Shown here piece after piece: positions 12,149 to 19,126 of a DNA stretch of 41,212 bases (the first letter of the stretch is position 1; each line of letters starts with the position of its first letter). This DNA is from Gammaproteobacteria bacterium (lineage in GTDB: Bacteria > Pseudomonadota > Gammaproteobacteria > Nevskiales > Nevskiaceae): positions 1 through 41,212 of the forward strand of contig JAHZLQ010000001.1 in NCBI GenBank assembly GCA_022599775.1, given 5' to 3'. The notes under the pieces are model-generated. The model saw only the letters and a list, made by a program, of their open reading frames with translations. It was not told where the DNA came from and did not search any database. Both the position numbers and the translations under genes were made by a program.

Positions 12149-13111
12149 CTACCCGCGGGCGCCCTCGCGCCGATAGACCGCAGCCAGCCGGCGGCTCGCC
12201 GCCGGCCGCGATTTGACCGGCAGGGCATCCAGCACCTGGACCACCGCTTCACGGTCGTTGCAGACCGGCAGCATGTCGCAGCCAGCGTCCAGCGCCATCT
12301 CGCAGCGCACCACGGCGTCGCCGACCACGGCGGCGCCTTTCATCGAAAGATCGTCACAGAACACCGCGCCCTGGTAACCGAGCTTGCGCCGCAGGTAGCT
12401 GCGTATCCACTTTCGCGACAGGCTGGCCGGCGTTTCGTCGACGGCCGAAAAACGCACGTGCGCCATCATCAACGAGGCGATGCCGTCGTGGATCAGGGCC
12501 TTGAACGGCACCAGGTCGCGGGACTCGATCTGCTCCATCGCGCGCCGATCCACCGGCAGTTCCAGATGCGAATCGGCGGCGATCGCGCCGTGCCCCGGAA
12601 AGTGCTTGCCGGTCGCGGACATTCCGTACTCGGCCATGCCGGTGATGAACGCCCGCGCCAGGGAAATCACACGGCGCGGATCTTCGTCGAAAGCACGGTC
12701 GCCGATCACCGTGCTGACGCCGTGGTCGAGATCCAGCACCGGCGCAAAACTCAGGTCGATGCCGAATGCGGTCAATTCGCGGGCGATCGTGGCGCCGTGG
12801 GCCTGCGCCGCGTGCAGCGCGCGCACCGAGCTTTCGTCCCAGAGCTTTCCAAGGCTGCGCATGCTCGGCACGCGCGAAAATCCCACGCGAAAGCGCTGAA
12901 TGCGGCCGCCCTCATGGTCGACTGCCAGCAACAGACGCGGACGCTTGAGCGCCAGCAGCTCATTGCACAAGGCGCGCAACTGCTCCGGATCACTGTAGTT
13001 GCGCGCGAACAGGATCACACCGCCGATCAGCGGATGCTTGAGCACATCGCGGTCCTCGTCGCTCAACGCGAGCCCGCCGACGTCCGCCATGATCGGTCCG
13101 ATCGTTGCCAT
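12149..13111 (-). CDS. nagZ: Beta-N-acetylglucosaminidase (peptidoglycan recycling)
   Basis: Cytoplasmic glycoside hydrolase family 3 enzyme that removes GlcNAc from GlcNAc-anhydromuropeptides during wall recycling. The family motif KHFPGHG (169-175) is followed by ADSH with the D180-H182 catalytic dyad; the nucleophile is one of the Asp pair in FCDDLSM (253-254). AVDHEGGRIQRF (63-74) is also diagnostic. 320 residues, no signal peptide. The ATG at 13111 has AGGAAG about 10 nt upstream. In species with AmpC, NagZ products feed AmpR; no ampR or ampC is present here. An L,D-transpeptidase gene precedes it by 32 bp. Confidence 0.95.
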   Translation of the reverse strand: MATIGPIMADVGGLALSDEDRDVLKHPLIGGVILFARNYSDPEQLRALCNELLALKRPRLLLAVDHEGGRIQRFRVGFSRVPSMRSLGKLWDESSVRALHAAQAHGATIARELTAFGIDLSFAPVLDLDHGVSTVIGDRAFDEDPRRVISLARAFITGMAEYGMSATGKHFPGHGAIAADSHLELPVDRRAMEQIESRDLVPFKALIHDGIASLMMAHVRFSAVDETPASLSRKWIRSYLRRKLGYQGAVFCDDLSMKGAAVVGDAVVRCEMALDAGCDMLPVCNDREAVVQVLDALPVKSRPAASRRLAAVYRREGARG

Positions 13112-13143
13112 GTTCGCTGGGCTTCCTGATCTTTAGATTCGTA

Positions 13144-13626
13144 TTAGTCGTTCACGTCCACCGGCGTGCCGGCGCCGACGCGGTCGAAGAGTTCGACGAT
13201 GTCCCGATTGCGCATGCGGATGCAACCGTGCGAGCGCGGTTCGCCCATCGGCTCGCTGTCCGGCGTACCGTGAATGTAGATGTAACGGCGTTGACTGTCA
13301 CAGTCACCGAAACGATTGAAGCCCGGCTCGCAGCCGCACAGCCAGAGTATGCGCGTCAGTATCCAGTCACGCTGCGGATGCGTCGCTGCGAGTTGCGGCG
13401 TCCAGATTTCGCCGGTGGCTCGGCGCCCCACGAAGACCGTACCGAGTGGCTCGCCCGCACCGATTCGCGCACGAATCCGGTGCCGGCCGCGCGGGGTACA
13501 GCCGGAGCCCTCGCGTTCGCCTGCACCATTGGCGGCGGTGGATACAACGTAACTGGCCAATCGCTCGCCACGGGCGTCGAGCAGCTGCAAACGCTGCACA
13601 GCGATATCGACCAGCAGGCGGTTCAC
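13144..13626 (-). CDS. L,D-transpeptidase (YkuD domain)
   Basis: YkuD-fold enzyme, expected to make 3-3 peptidoglycan cross-links or attach proteins to the wall. The catalytic motif is seen as YIHGTPD followed by GEPRSHGCIRMRNRDI, with the His and nucleophilic Cys of SHGC about 25 residues from the C-terminus. I start at GTG 13626, because its GTGA overlap with the stop of the CYTH gene fits translational coupling; a TTG two codons upstream (13632) is the alternative. The protein has about 160 residues and begins directly with the domain, so no signal peptide is visible. That is odd for an enzyme acting on periplasmic wall. Confidence 0.85.
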   Translation of the reverse strand: MNRLLVDIAVQRLQLLDARGERLASYVVSTAANGAGEREGSGCTPRGRHRIRARIGAGEPLGTVFVGRRATGEIWTPQLAATHPQRDWILTRILWLCGCEPGFNRFGDCDSQRRYIYIHGTPDSEPMGEPRSHGCIRMRNRDIVELFDRVGAGTPVDVND

Positions 13627-14093
13627 GGCCAACGGTTATACGGAGTCTGCGCCAGCGCATGGTTGTAGTAGCGCGCATCATCGGTCACTTCATCGCCGAC
13701 CCAGGCCGGACGCGTGAACGACGCGTCCTCGTCTTCGAGTTCGATCTCCGCGACCACCAGGCCGGCGTTGTCGCCTTCGAAGACGTCGATCTCCCAGGTT
13801 CTGCCATCGTGCTCAAGATAGTGGCGTACCTTGTCGACACGACCGATGCACAAGCTCGCCAACATCGGTTCGGCATCCGCCAGGGGAATCTCGTATTCGT
13901 ATTCTGCGCGCGCGCTGCCGACGATCGCGGCCTTGATGTTGAGGTGGGCGCGTTCGCCGGCGACGCGCACCCGGACCGAGGCGCGACCGCCCGGTTCCAC
14001 CAGATAACCCTGACGCATCGGCTGCGCGCGGGACGCCTGAGCGCGCCAGCTGTCGCCCCGCACCAGAAACTTTCTTTCGATCTCGATCGCCAT
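13623..14093 (-). CDS. CYTH-domain protein, probable inorganic triphosphatase
   Basis: 156-residue single-domain member of the CYTH/triphosphate tunnel metalloenzyme family. The diagnostic ExExK motif is at the start (EIERK, Glu4, Glu6, Lys8), and alternating charged strands follow (VRVRVAGERAHLNIK, EYEYEIPLADAE, WEIDVFEGDNAGLVVAEIELE) that line the tunnel. Single-domain proteins of this size, such as that of Nitrosomonas europaea, hydrolyse tripolyphosphate; adenylate cyclase class IV is the other possibility. The ATG at 14093 is preceded by AGGAAA overlapping the lptG stop, so it is cotranscribed with lptFG. Confidence 0.85.
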   Translation of the reverse strand: MAIEIERKFLVRGDSWRAQASRAQPMRQGYLVEPGGRASVRVRVAGERAHLNIKAAIVGSARAEYEYEIPLADAEPMLASLCIGRVDKVRHYLEHDGRTWEIDVFEGDNAGLVVAEIELEDEDASFTRPAWVGDEVTDDARYYNHALAQTPYNRWP

Positions 14094-14100
14094 ATTTTCC

Positions 14101-15165
14101 TCAGCGAAAGCGTGCCATGCGCCAGACCGCGAGCACCGCCACCAGGGCGGTCGGCAGTCCGGCGCTGAGCATCGGCGGCCAACCGTAGATCTGACCGGTG
14201 CTGGCAACAACCTCGTTGACGATCCAGTAGCCGAGCCCGAACAGGATGCCGATCAGCAGACGCTGGCCGGCGCCGGAATCGCGTAGTGGCCCGAGCACGA
14301 ACGGAATCGCCAGCAGCATCATCACCACCACGCTGATCGGCGCAATCAGCTTGCGCCACAGCGAGAGCCGATAGCCGCCGGAGTCGAGGCCGTTGTCATC
14401 CATGTAGTGGATCAGGCGCACCAGGCCGCTCATCGACAGACTTTCCGCCTCCAGCACGAACAGACGCAGCACGTCGGGCGGCAAGTCCTCGTTCGTCCAG
14501 TCCGCATGTTCGATGGAATTGGCGGTGGTGCGGTCGTCGCCGAATTCGGTGCGCTCGATACCCGAAAGGCGCCAGCGCCCATCCTGATAAAGGCCATCGT
14601 CGATCTGGCTCACGGCGGCCAGCGACAGGTCGTCGTTGAGGGTGTAGGCCGTGACGTCGGCCACATGATCTTCACCGAGCAGACTGCGGATGTGGATCAC
14701 ATTGTTGCCCTGCCGCAGCCACACCGGTCCGGCCGCGGCGTTCGGGTCGACGCCGTGCTTGGCGACGTCACGCAAGGTATCCGCCGCACGCTGCCCGGCC
14801 GGCGCCACCCAGTCGCCCAGCATGAACGCGCCCAGGCCGAGCAGCACGCCGGCCAGCGTGGTGGCGCGCCCCAGTCGCAACACCGACACCCCGACCGCGC
14901 GCATCGCCACCAGTTCACCCTGGCTGGCCAGTGCGCCCAGCCCCAACAGGGTGCCCAGCAGCGCGATCATCGGCAGCATCGTCAGCAGGCCTGAGGGCAC
15001 CAGCAGCACGATGTAAAGGCCCAGTTCGACAAAGCCGAAATCACCCCCCAGTTCGCCGGCTTCGGAAACGAAGGCGATGAAAGTCTGGATCGCCGTAAGC
15101 CCCAGCGCGGTCACCGCCGTCAGGCCCAGCACGTTGGCGATGATGTAGCGGTCGAGACGATTCAT
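14101..15165 (-). CDS. lptG: LPS export ABC transporter permease LptG
   Basis: Inner-membrane subunit of the LptB2FG machine that extracts LPS and passes it to LptC/LptA. 354 residues from ATG 15165 (MNRLDRYIIANVLG). Three hydrophobic helices lie in the first 120 residues, a periplasmic beta-jellyroll region in about 130-265, and three more helices at the C-terminus (LWRKLIAPISVVVMMLLAIP onward). The start overlaps the lptF stop as ATGA, so the two are translationally coupled. lptB, lptC and lptA are not in the window. Longer in-frame starts would invade lptF. Confidence 0.95.
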   Translation of the reverse strand: MNRLDRYIIANVLGLTAVTALGLTAIQTFIAFVSEAGELGGDFGFVELGLYIVLLVPSGLLTMLPMIALLGTLLGLGALASQGELVAMRAVGVSVLRLGRATTLAGVLLGLGAFMLGDWVAPAGQRAADTLRDVAKHGVDPNAAAGPVWLRQGNNVIHIRSLLGEDHVADVTAYTLNDDLSLAAVSQIDDGLYQDGRWRLSGIERTEFGDDRTTANSIEHADWTNEDLPPDVLRLFVLEAESLSMSGLVRLIHYMDDNGLDSGGYRLSLWRKLIAPISVVVMMLLAIPFVLGPLRDSGAGQRLLIGILFGLGYWIVNEVVASTGQIYGWPPMLSAGLPTALVAVLAVWRMARFR

Positions 15166-16250
15166 GAGGCGCGCCTGCGTGCGAACCAACCGGCGCGTTG
15201 CGCGATCAGCGCCAGCGCCAGCACCAAGAAAATCGCGTGCACCCACCACAGGCCCAGCGCCGAGGGAATCTTGCCGTCGGCAATGCCCACCTGGCCCAGC
15301 GCCAGCAGGTTGGAGTAAACCAGATACACCAGGATGCCGAGCACGATCTTGCCGTAGCGGCCCGAACGCGGCGAGGCGTGCGACAACGGCACCGCCAGCA
15401 GCACCAGGATCAGCACCGCGATCGGCGCCGAAATGCGCCAGTGCAGTTCCGCCAGGTCTTCCGGTTCGCCGGAGGCCAGCAACGCCGAAGTCGTCGCCAG
15501 CTTGCGCTTGCCCGCCACGTACAGGACGTCGGGAGGCTGCACACGCATGCCGAAGCGCTTGAAGCGCATGATTTCGTAGTCGGCGCGCCCGGGCGTGCCA
15601 ACGTAGCGCTGGCCGTCCGTGAGCGTGATCTTACGCTCGCCGCTTTCGCTGTCGATGTCCTGCTCGCCGGCATGTGCGGTGATCACGCCGGAGTATTCGG
15701 GATCGTCGACTCGCACGAAGATGTTCTCGAGCTCGCCGGCATCGCCGCTCATCGATTGCGTATAGAACGTCGCGCGGCCATCCCCGAGATCCTTGAAGGC
15801 TCCGGGTTCGAACGGTGCGAATTGAACCAGACGACGCGAATCCTTGACCAGTTGATCGACGATGCGCCCAGACCAGGGACCAATCTGAAATGAAAGCAGC
15901 GCCGTCAGGCCCGCCAGCGCCAGCGCCAGACCAATGAACGGCCGGTACAGACCACCCAGACCGACGCCGCAAGCGGTCATCGCTGAAATCTCCTGGTCCT
16001 TGTAGAGCCGCCCCAGTGCGAGCATCACACCCAGCAGCAGCGACACCGGAATCAGGATCAACAGATAGTGCAGGGCCGACAGACCAACGACCTTGAGCAG
16101 CAGCTGGCGCGGCAGTTCGCCGGCCGCGGCCATCGACAGAAAGCGGATGAAGCGAGTGGACAGCATGATCGCCAGCAATACGCCGGTGACCGCCAGCCAG
16201 GATGCTGCCCCTTCCCGCATCAGGTAACGATTGAGTACACCGCCGGTCAA
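15162..16250 (-). CDS. lptF: LPS export ABC transporter permease LptF
   Basis: Partner permease of LptG in LPS export. The N-terminus (VLNRYLMREGAASWLAVTGVLLAIML) is characteristic, with six predicted membrane helices around a periplasmic domain (about residues 130-265). I use the TTG at 16250, because GGAG stands about 6 nt upstream and the downstream ATG would remove the conserved NRYL segment. 362 residues, family-typical. It is the first gene of a seven-gene minus-strand run reaching 10791 and is divergent from pepA, a conserved gammaproteobacterial arrangement. Confidence 0.95.
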   Translation of the reverse strand: MTGGVLNRYLMREGAASWLAVTGVLLAIMLSTRFIRFLSMAAAGELPRQLLLKVVGLSALHYLLILIPVSLLLGVMLALGRLYKDQEISAMTACGVGLGGLYRPFIGLALALAGLTALLSFQIGPWSGRIVDQLVKDSRRLVQFAPFEPGAFKDLGDGRATFYTQSMSGDAGELENIFVRVDDPEYSGVITAHAGEQDIDSESGERKITLTDGQRYVGTPGRADYEIMRFKRFGMRVQPPDVLYVAGKRKLATTSALLASGEPEDLAELHWRISAPIAVLILVLLAVPLSHASPRSGRYGKIVLGILVYLVYSNLLALGQVGIADGKIPSALGLWWVHAIFLVLALALIAQRAGWFARRRAS

Positions 16251-16354
16251 GTCACACTCCAGAAGTTTTGAATTCGGAGATCAAAAATCCCCCATTCCCG
16301 ACCATGGACGGCCGACGACAAATTGAGCAGTTTGCACAAAGCCTGGGACACCGC

Positions 16355-16383
16355 TTGGTGATTCTTGAGTCGCTCATTACAAT
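16355..16383 (+). promoter_or_regulatory. Sigma70-type promoter for pepA
   Basis: TTGGTG (16355-16360) and TACAAT (16378-16383) are separated by exactly 17 bp, a good sigma70 match. The transcript would begin near 16390 and carry a leader of about 136 nt before the pepA GTG. The promoter sits in the 275-bp gap shared with the divergent lptF. Confidence 0.6.
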
Positions 16384-16395
16384 GCGGGCTCAAAA

Positions 16396-16424
16396 TCCGG
16401 TGCGAATTCGAAAAATGCACCGGA
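16396..16424 (+). promoter_or_regulatory. Stem-loop in the pepA leader
   Basis: TCCGGTGC (16396-16403) and GCACCGGA (16417-16424) are perfect 8-bp inverted arms around a 13-nt AT-rich loop. The structure would lie at the very 5' end of the pepA transcript, about 6 nt after the predicted start point. It could equally be a dyad DNA-binding site. No T-run follows it, so it is not a simple terminator. Confidence 0.5.
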
Positions 16425-16525
16425 AAAGCCGAGACTTCGCGGCGTTCGCGCGACACCCCCGCTTCCCCCGGCGGCGCCCTCAAAGTCCAAAAATCGAAAC
16501 CCGGTCAGATTCAACGGAGCCCTTC

Positions 16526-18037
16526 GTGGAATATTTTGTCAAAAGCGGAAATCCAGAAAAACAACGCGTCGGTTGCGTCGTGGTTGGCATCTTCGACCGG
16601 CGCAAGCCGACCGAAGCCGCCGCGGTGCTCGACACCGTCAGTGAAGGCGCCATCGGTTCGGCGCTGCGCCGCGGCGACATGGACGGCAAGGCCGGCTCCA
16701 CGCTGGTCCTGCACAACCTGCCCAACATGTTCGGCGACCGCGTGCTGCTTGTCGGCCTGGGGCGCGAGCGCGATTTCAACGAGGCGGCCTATCGCAAGGC
16801 GATCCAAACCTCCGTGCGCGCCGTCCGCCAGACCGGCGCAATCGACGCGGCATCTTACCTCACGCACCTGCCGGTCAAGGGGCGCGATTTCCACTGGAAC
16901 GTACTCCAGGCGATGCTCAGTACGCTGGACACCTACTACCGTTTCGATGAATGCCGCGGCACCGCAGCGCGTCGCACGCTTCCGGTCTACAAGCTGGAGC
17001 GGCTGACCTTCGACGTGCCGCGCCGCTCCGACCTGCCGGCCGCCGAACGCGGGCTCAGCGAAGCCATGGCGATCGGCGCCGGTGTCGATCTGGCCAAGAA
17101 TCTCGGCAATCTTCCCGGAAACTACTGCACGCCGAGCTATCTCGCCGACGTCGCCCAGGGTCTCGCCAAGCAGTACAAGTCGGTCAAGGCCAAGGTGCTC
17201 GAACAGGCGGACATGGAAAAACTCGGCATGGGCGCGCTGCTGTCGGTGTCGCGCGGCAGCCGCCAGCCGCCGAAGCTGATCGTGCTCGAATACAACGGTG
17301 GCGCCAAGGGCGAGAAGCCGATCGCACTGGTCGGCAAGGGCCTGACCTTCGACGCTGGCGGCATCTCGATCAAGCCGGCGGCGGCGATGGACGAGATGAA
17401 GTACGACATGTGCGGTGGCGGCAGCGTGCTCGGCACCTTCAAGGCGCTGGCCGAACTCGGTCCGGCGATCAACGTGATCGGCGTGGTGCCGGCCTCCGAG
17501 AATCTGCCGGACGGCCAGGCGCTCAAGCCGGGCGACATCGTCACCAGCATGTCGGGCCTCACCATCGAAGTGCTCAACACCGATGCCGAAGGCCGCCTGA
17601 TTCTTTGCGACGCTCTGACCTATGTCGAGAAGAACTACGATCCGGAATACGTGGTCGACATGGCGACGCTCACCGGCGCCTGCGTGGTCGCGTTGGGTCA
17701 GCACGCCACCGGCCTGTTCAGCAACCAGCCGGGGCTGGCACGACGCCTGCTCAACGCCGGCGACTTCATCGGCGACCGCGCCTGGGAGCTACCGCTGTGG
17801 GAGGAATACCAGACACAGCTGCGCTCGCCGTTCGCGGATGTGGCCAATGTCGGCGGACGCGACGCCGGCGCGATCACCGCCGCCAGTTTCCTGCACCGCT
17901 TCACGCGCAAGCTGCGTTGGGCGCATCTGGACATCGCCGGCAGCGCCTGGAAGTCCAGCCCCAAGGGTGCGACCGGTCGACCGGTAGGGCTTTTGATGCA
18001 GTTCCTGCTGGATTTCGCGGCGAAGAAGGAAGGGTGA
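16526..18037 (+). CDS. pepA: Leucyl aminopeptidase (cytosol aminopeptidase A)
   Basis: Di-metal M17 aminopeptidase removing N-terminal residues from peptides; the E. coli homologue also binds DNA for Xer recombination and carAB control. The GTG at 16526, with GGAG 6 nt upstream, gives 503 residues, the same as E. coli PepA, and the N-terminus VEYFVKSGNPEKQR aligns directly. Metal and active-site motifs are present: VGKGLTFDAGGISIKP, MKYDMCGGGSVLG and the signature NTDAEGRL. The plus-strand frame upstream of this start is leader, not coding. holC follows after 64 bp. Confidence 0.97.
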   Translation: MEYFVKSGNPEKQRVGCVVVGIFDRRKPTEAAAVLDTVSEGAIGSALRRGDMDGKAGSTLVLHNLPNMFGDRVLLVGLGRERDFNEAAYRKAIQTSVRAVRQTGAIDAASYLTHLPVKGRDFHWNVLQAMLSTLDTYYRFDECRGTAARRTLPVYKLERLTFDVPRRSDLPAAERGLSEAMAIGAGVDLAKNLGNLPGNYCTPSYLADVAQGLAKQYKSVKAKVLEQADMEKLGMGALLSVSRGSRQPPKLIVLEYNGGAKGEKPIALVGKGLTFDAGGISIKPAAAMDEMKYDMCGGGSVLGTFKALAELGPAINVIGVVPASENLPDGQALKPGDIVTSMSGLTIEVLNTDAEGRLILCDALTYVEKNYDPEYVVDMATLTGACVVALGQHATGLFSNQPGLARRLLNAGDFIGDRAWELPLWEEYQTQLRSPFADVANVGGRDAGAITAASFLHRFTRKLRWAHLDIAGSAWKSSPKGATGRPVGLLMQFLLDFAAKKEG

Positions 18038-18055
18038 AGCCCGCACCGAGCCGCA

Positions 18056-18091
18056 CCCCCCGGGTCCCCGGTCCCGGGCCCCGGGTCCCGG
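18056..18091. repeat. GC-only CCCGGG repeat cluster between pepA and holC
   Basis: A 36-bp tract composed almost entirely of CCCGGG and GGTCCC units fills most of the 64-bp pepA-holC spacer. CCCGGG occurs three times (18059-18064, 18073-18078, 18080-18085), and the tract can fold in several overlapping hairpins. It contains no A. Similar GGGTCCCGGG tracts occur between genes in other GC-rich gammaproteobacteria as far as I recall, so it may be a dispersed intergenic repeat. It could also attenuate holC expression. Confidence 0.55.
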
Positions 18092-18101
18092 CTTCTCCGG
18101 C

Positions 18102-18545
18102 ATGACCCGCGTCGACTTCTACGTGCTGCCCGAAACCGAGGATATCGGCCCGGTGCTGACGGCCTGCCGGCTGTGTGAGCGGGCGGCCGGCGAACGGCTT
18201 CGAATCTACGCCTATGTGCCAAACCCGGCGCTGGCGGACGACATCGACGCGGCACTCTGGACCTTCAAGCAGGGCAGCTTCGTCTCGCATGAGCGCGTCG
18301 AGACCAAGGGCGAGGACATGGCGCTGGCGTCGGTGCTGATCGGCGCCGGCGATCCGCCTTCCAGCCATCACGACGTGTTGCTGAATCTGGGCGATGAGGT
18401 CCCCGCTTTCTTCAGTCGCTTCCAACGCGTGCTGGAAATCGTCCACGGCGACGCCGAAACCCGCACGCGGTCGCGCGCACGGTTCAAGTTCTATCGTGAT
18501 CGCGGCTACGATCTGGCCTCACACAAGCTCGGAGCCCGCGCATGA
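18102..18545 (+). CDS. holC: DNA polymerase III subunit chi
   Basis: Chi subunit of the replicative clamp-loader complex; it binds psi (HolD) and SSB. 147 residues, identical in length to E. coli chi. Recognisable segments are VDFYVLPE at the start, ACRLCERAAGERLRIYAY, DDIDAALWTFKQGSFVSHE and the DVLLNLGDEVPAFFSRFQRVLEIV block. Usually the order is pepA-holC-valS; here pepA is immediately upstream, but valS is about 9 kb further on. The stop overlaps the next gene's start as ATGA. Confidence 0.93.
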   Translation: MTRVDFYVLPETEDIGPVLTACRLCERAAGERLRIYAYVPNPALADDIDAALWTFKQGSFVSHERVETKGEDMALASVLIGAGDPPSSHHDVLLNLGDEVPAFFSRFQRVLEIVHGDAETRTRSRARFKFYRDRGYDLASHKLGARA

Positions 18546-18913
18546 TGCGACGACCCGCAGACATCGCCTTCACCCTCGCGCTCGTTCTGTCACTGAGCGC
18601 CTGCAGTCTGTTCAGCACCGAGGTCGATGACGCTACGCGACAATCGCTGACGGATGCCGTGCCCAAGGGCTCCACGGTTGCCGAAGCGCAGTCCGCGATG
18701 AGCAGCGAGGGCTTTTCCTGCGTCACCCACAAGGGCCCGTATCTGGACTCGGAAGGCCGCGAACACGCCGCCGACCGCATCCTCGCCTGCACGCGCCGAC
18801 CGGGGCGGATCAGCATGAACTGCGCAAACCGCGATCAGGTCTTCATCCTGATCCAGGGCGAGACCACCGGCCGCAGTTTCGTCACGCACGGCCCGTCCTG
18901 CGGCGACGCCTGA
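18542..18913 (+). CDS. Small predicted lipoprotein
   Basis: 123 residues with a lipoprotein signal: charged MMRRP, a hydrophobic stretch and LSAC with lipidated Cys at 21. The mature part is acidic to neutral and carries four further Cys (FSCVTHKG, LACTRR, MNCANR, PSCGDA) that could form two disulfides in the periplasm. I do not recognise a family. ATGATG at 18542-18547 offers two adjacent starts; the first overlaps the holC stop by 4 nt, so it is translationally coupled to holC. Confidence 0.75.
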   Translation: MMRRPADIAFTLALVLSLSACSLFSTEVDDATRQSLTDAVPKGSTVAEAQSAMSSEGFSCVTHKGPYLDSEGREHAADRILACTRRPGRISMNCANRDQVFILIQGETTGRSFVTHGPSCGDA

Positions 18914-18975
18914 GCCACCCGGCCGGTCTCTGACGGCATTCCACGCGCATTTCCATTAGAATGTCGCGCAATAAG

Positions 18976-18990
18976 TTGCCTAGTCAGCAA
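18976..18990. promoter_or_regulatory. Possible MarR-type operator upstream of the pump genes
   Basis: TTGC-N7-GCAA centred on CTAG lies in the 213-bp gap before the MFS gene. It resembles the TTGCCTAGGCAA type of site used by MarR/EmrR regulators of emrAB pumps. The palindrome is imperfect and no marR gene is in the window, so this is a weak call. The rest of 18914-19126 shows no gene. Confidence 0.3.
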
Positions 18991-19126
18991 TTTGCCTGCC
19001 GTCGAGTTCCTGCTCGTTCGTGACGGTCGGCCCGCCTGGGAATGACGCATCGGCAAGTCTCTTGATGCCGTCGTGGCGATCGCCGCGGCCGGCTGCAAGC
19101 ATGCTGTCCCGTCGCAACGAATACGC

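Noticed and set aside
13144-16250. Defence or toxin-antitoxin function for the small CYTH/L,D-transpeptidase pair
   Set aside because: Both match housekeeping families and are embedded in a conserved-looking envelope operon.
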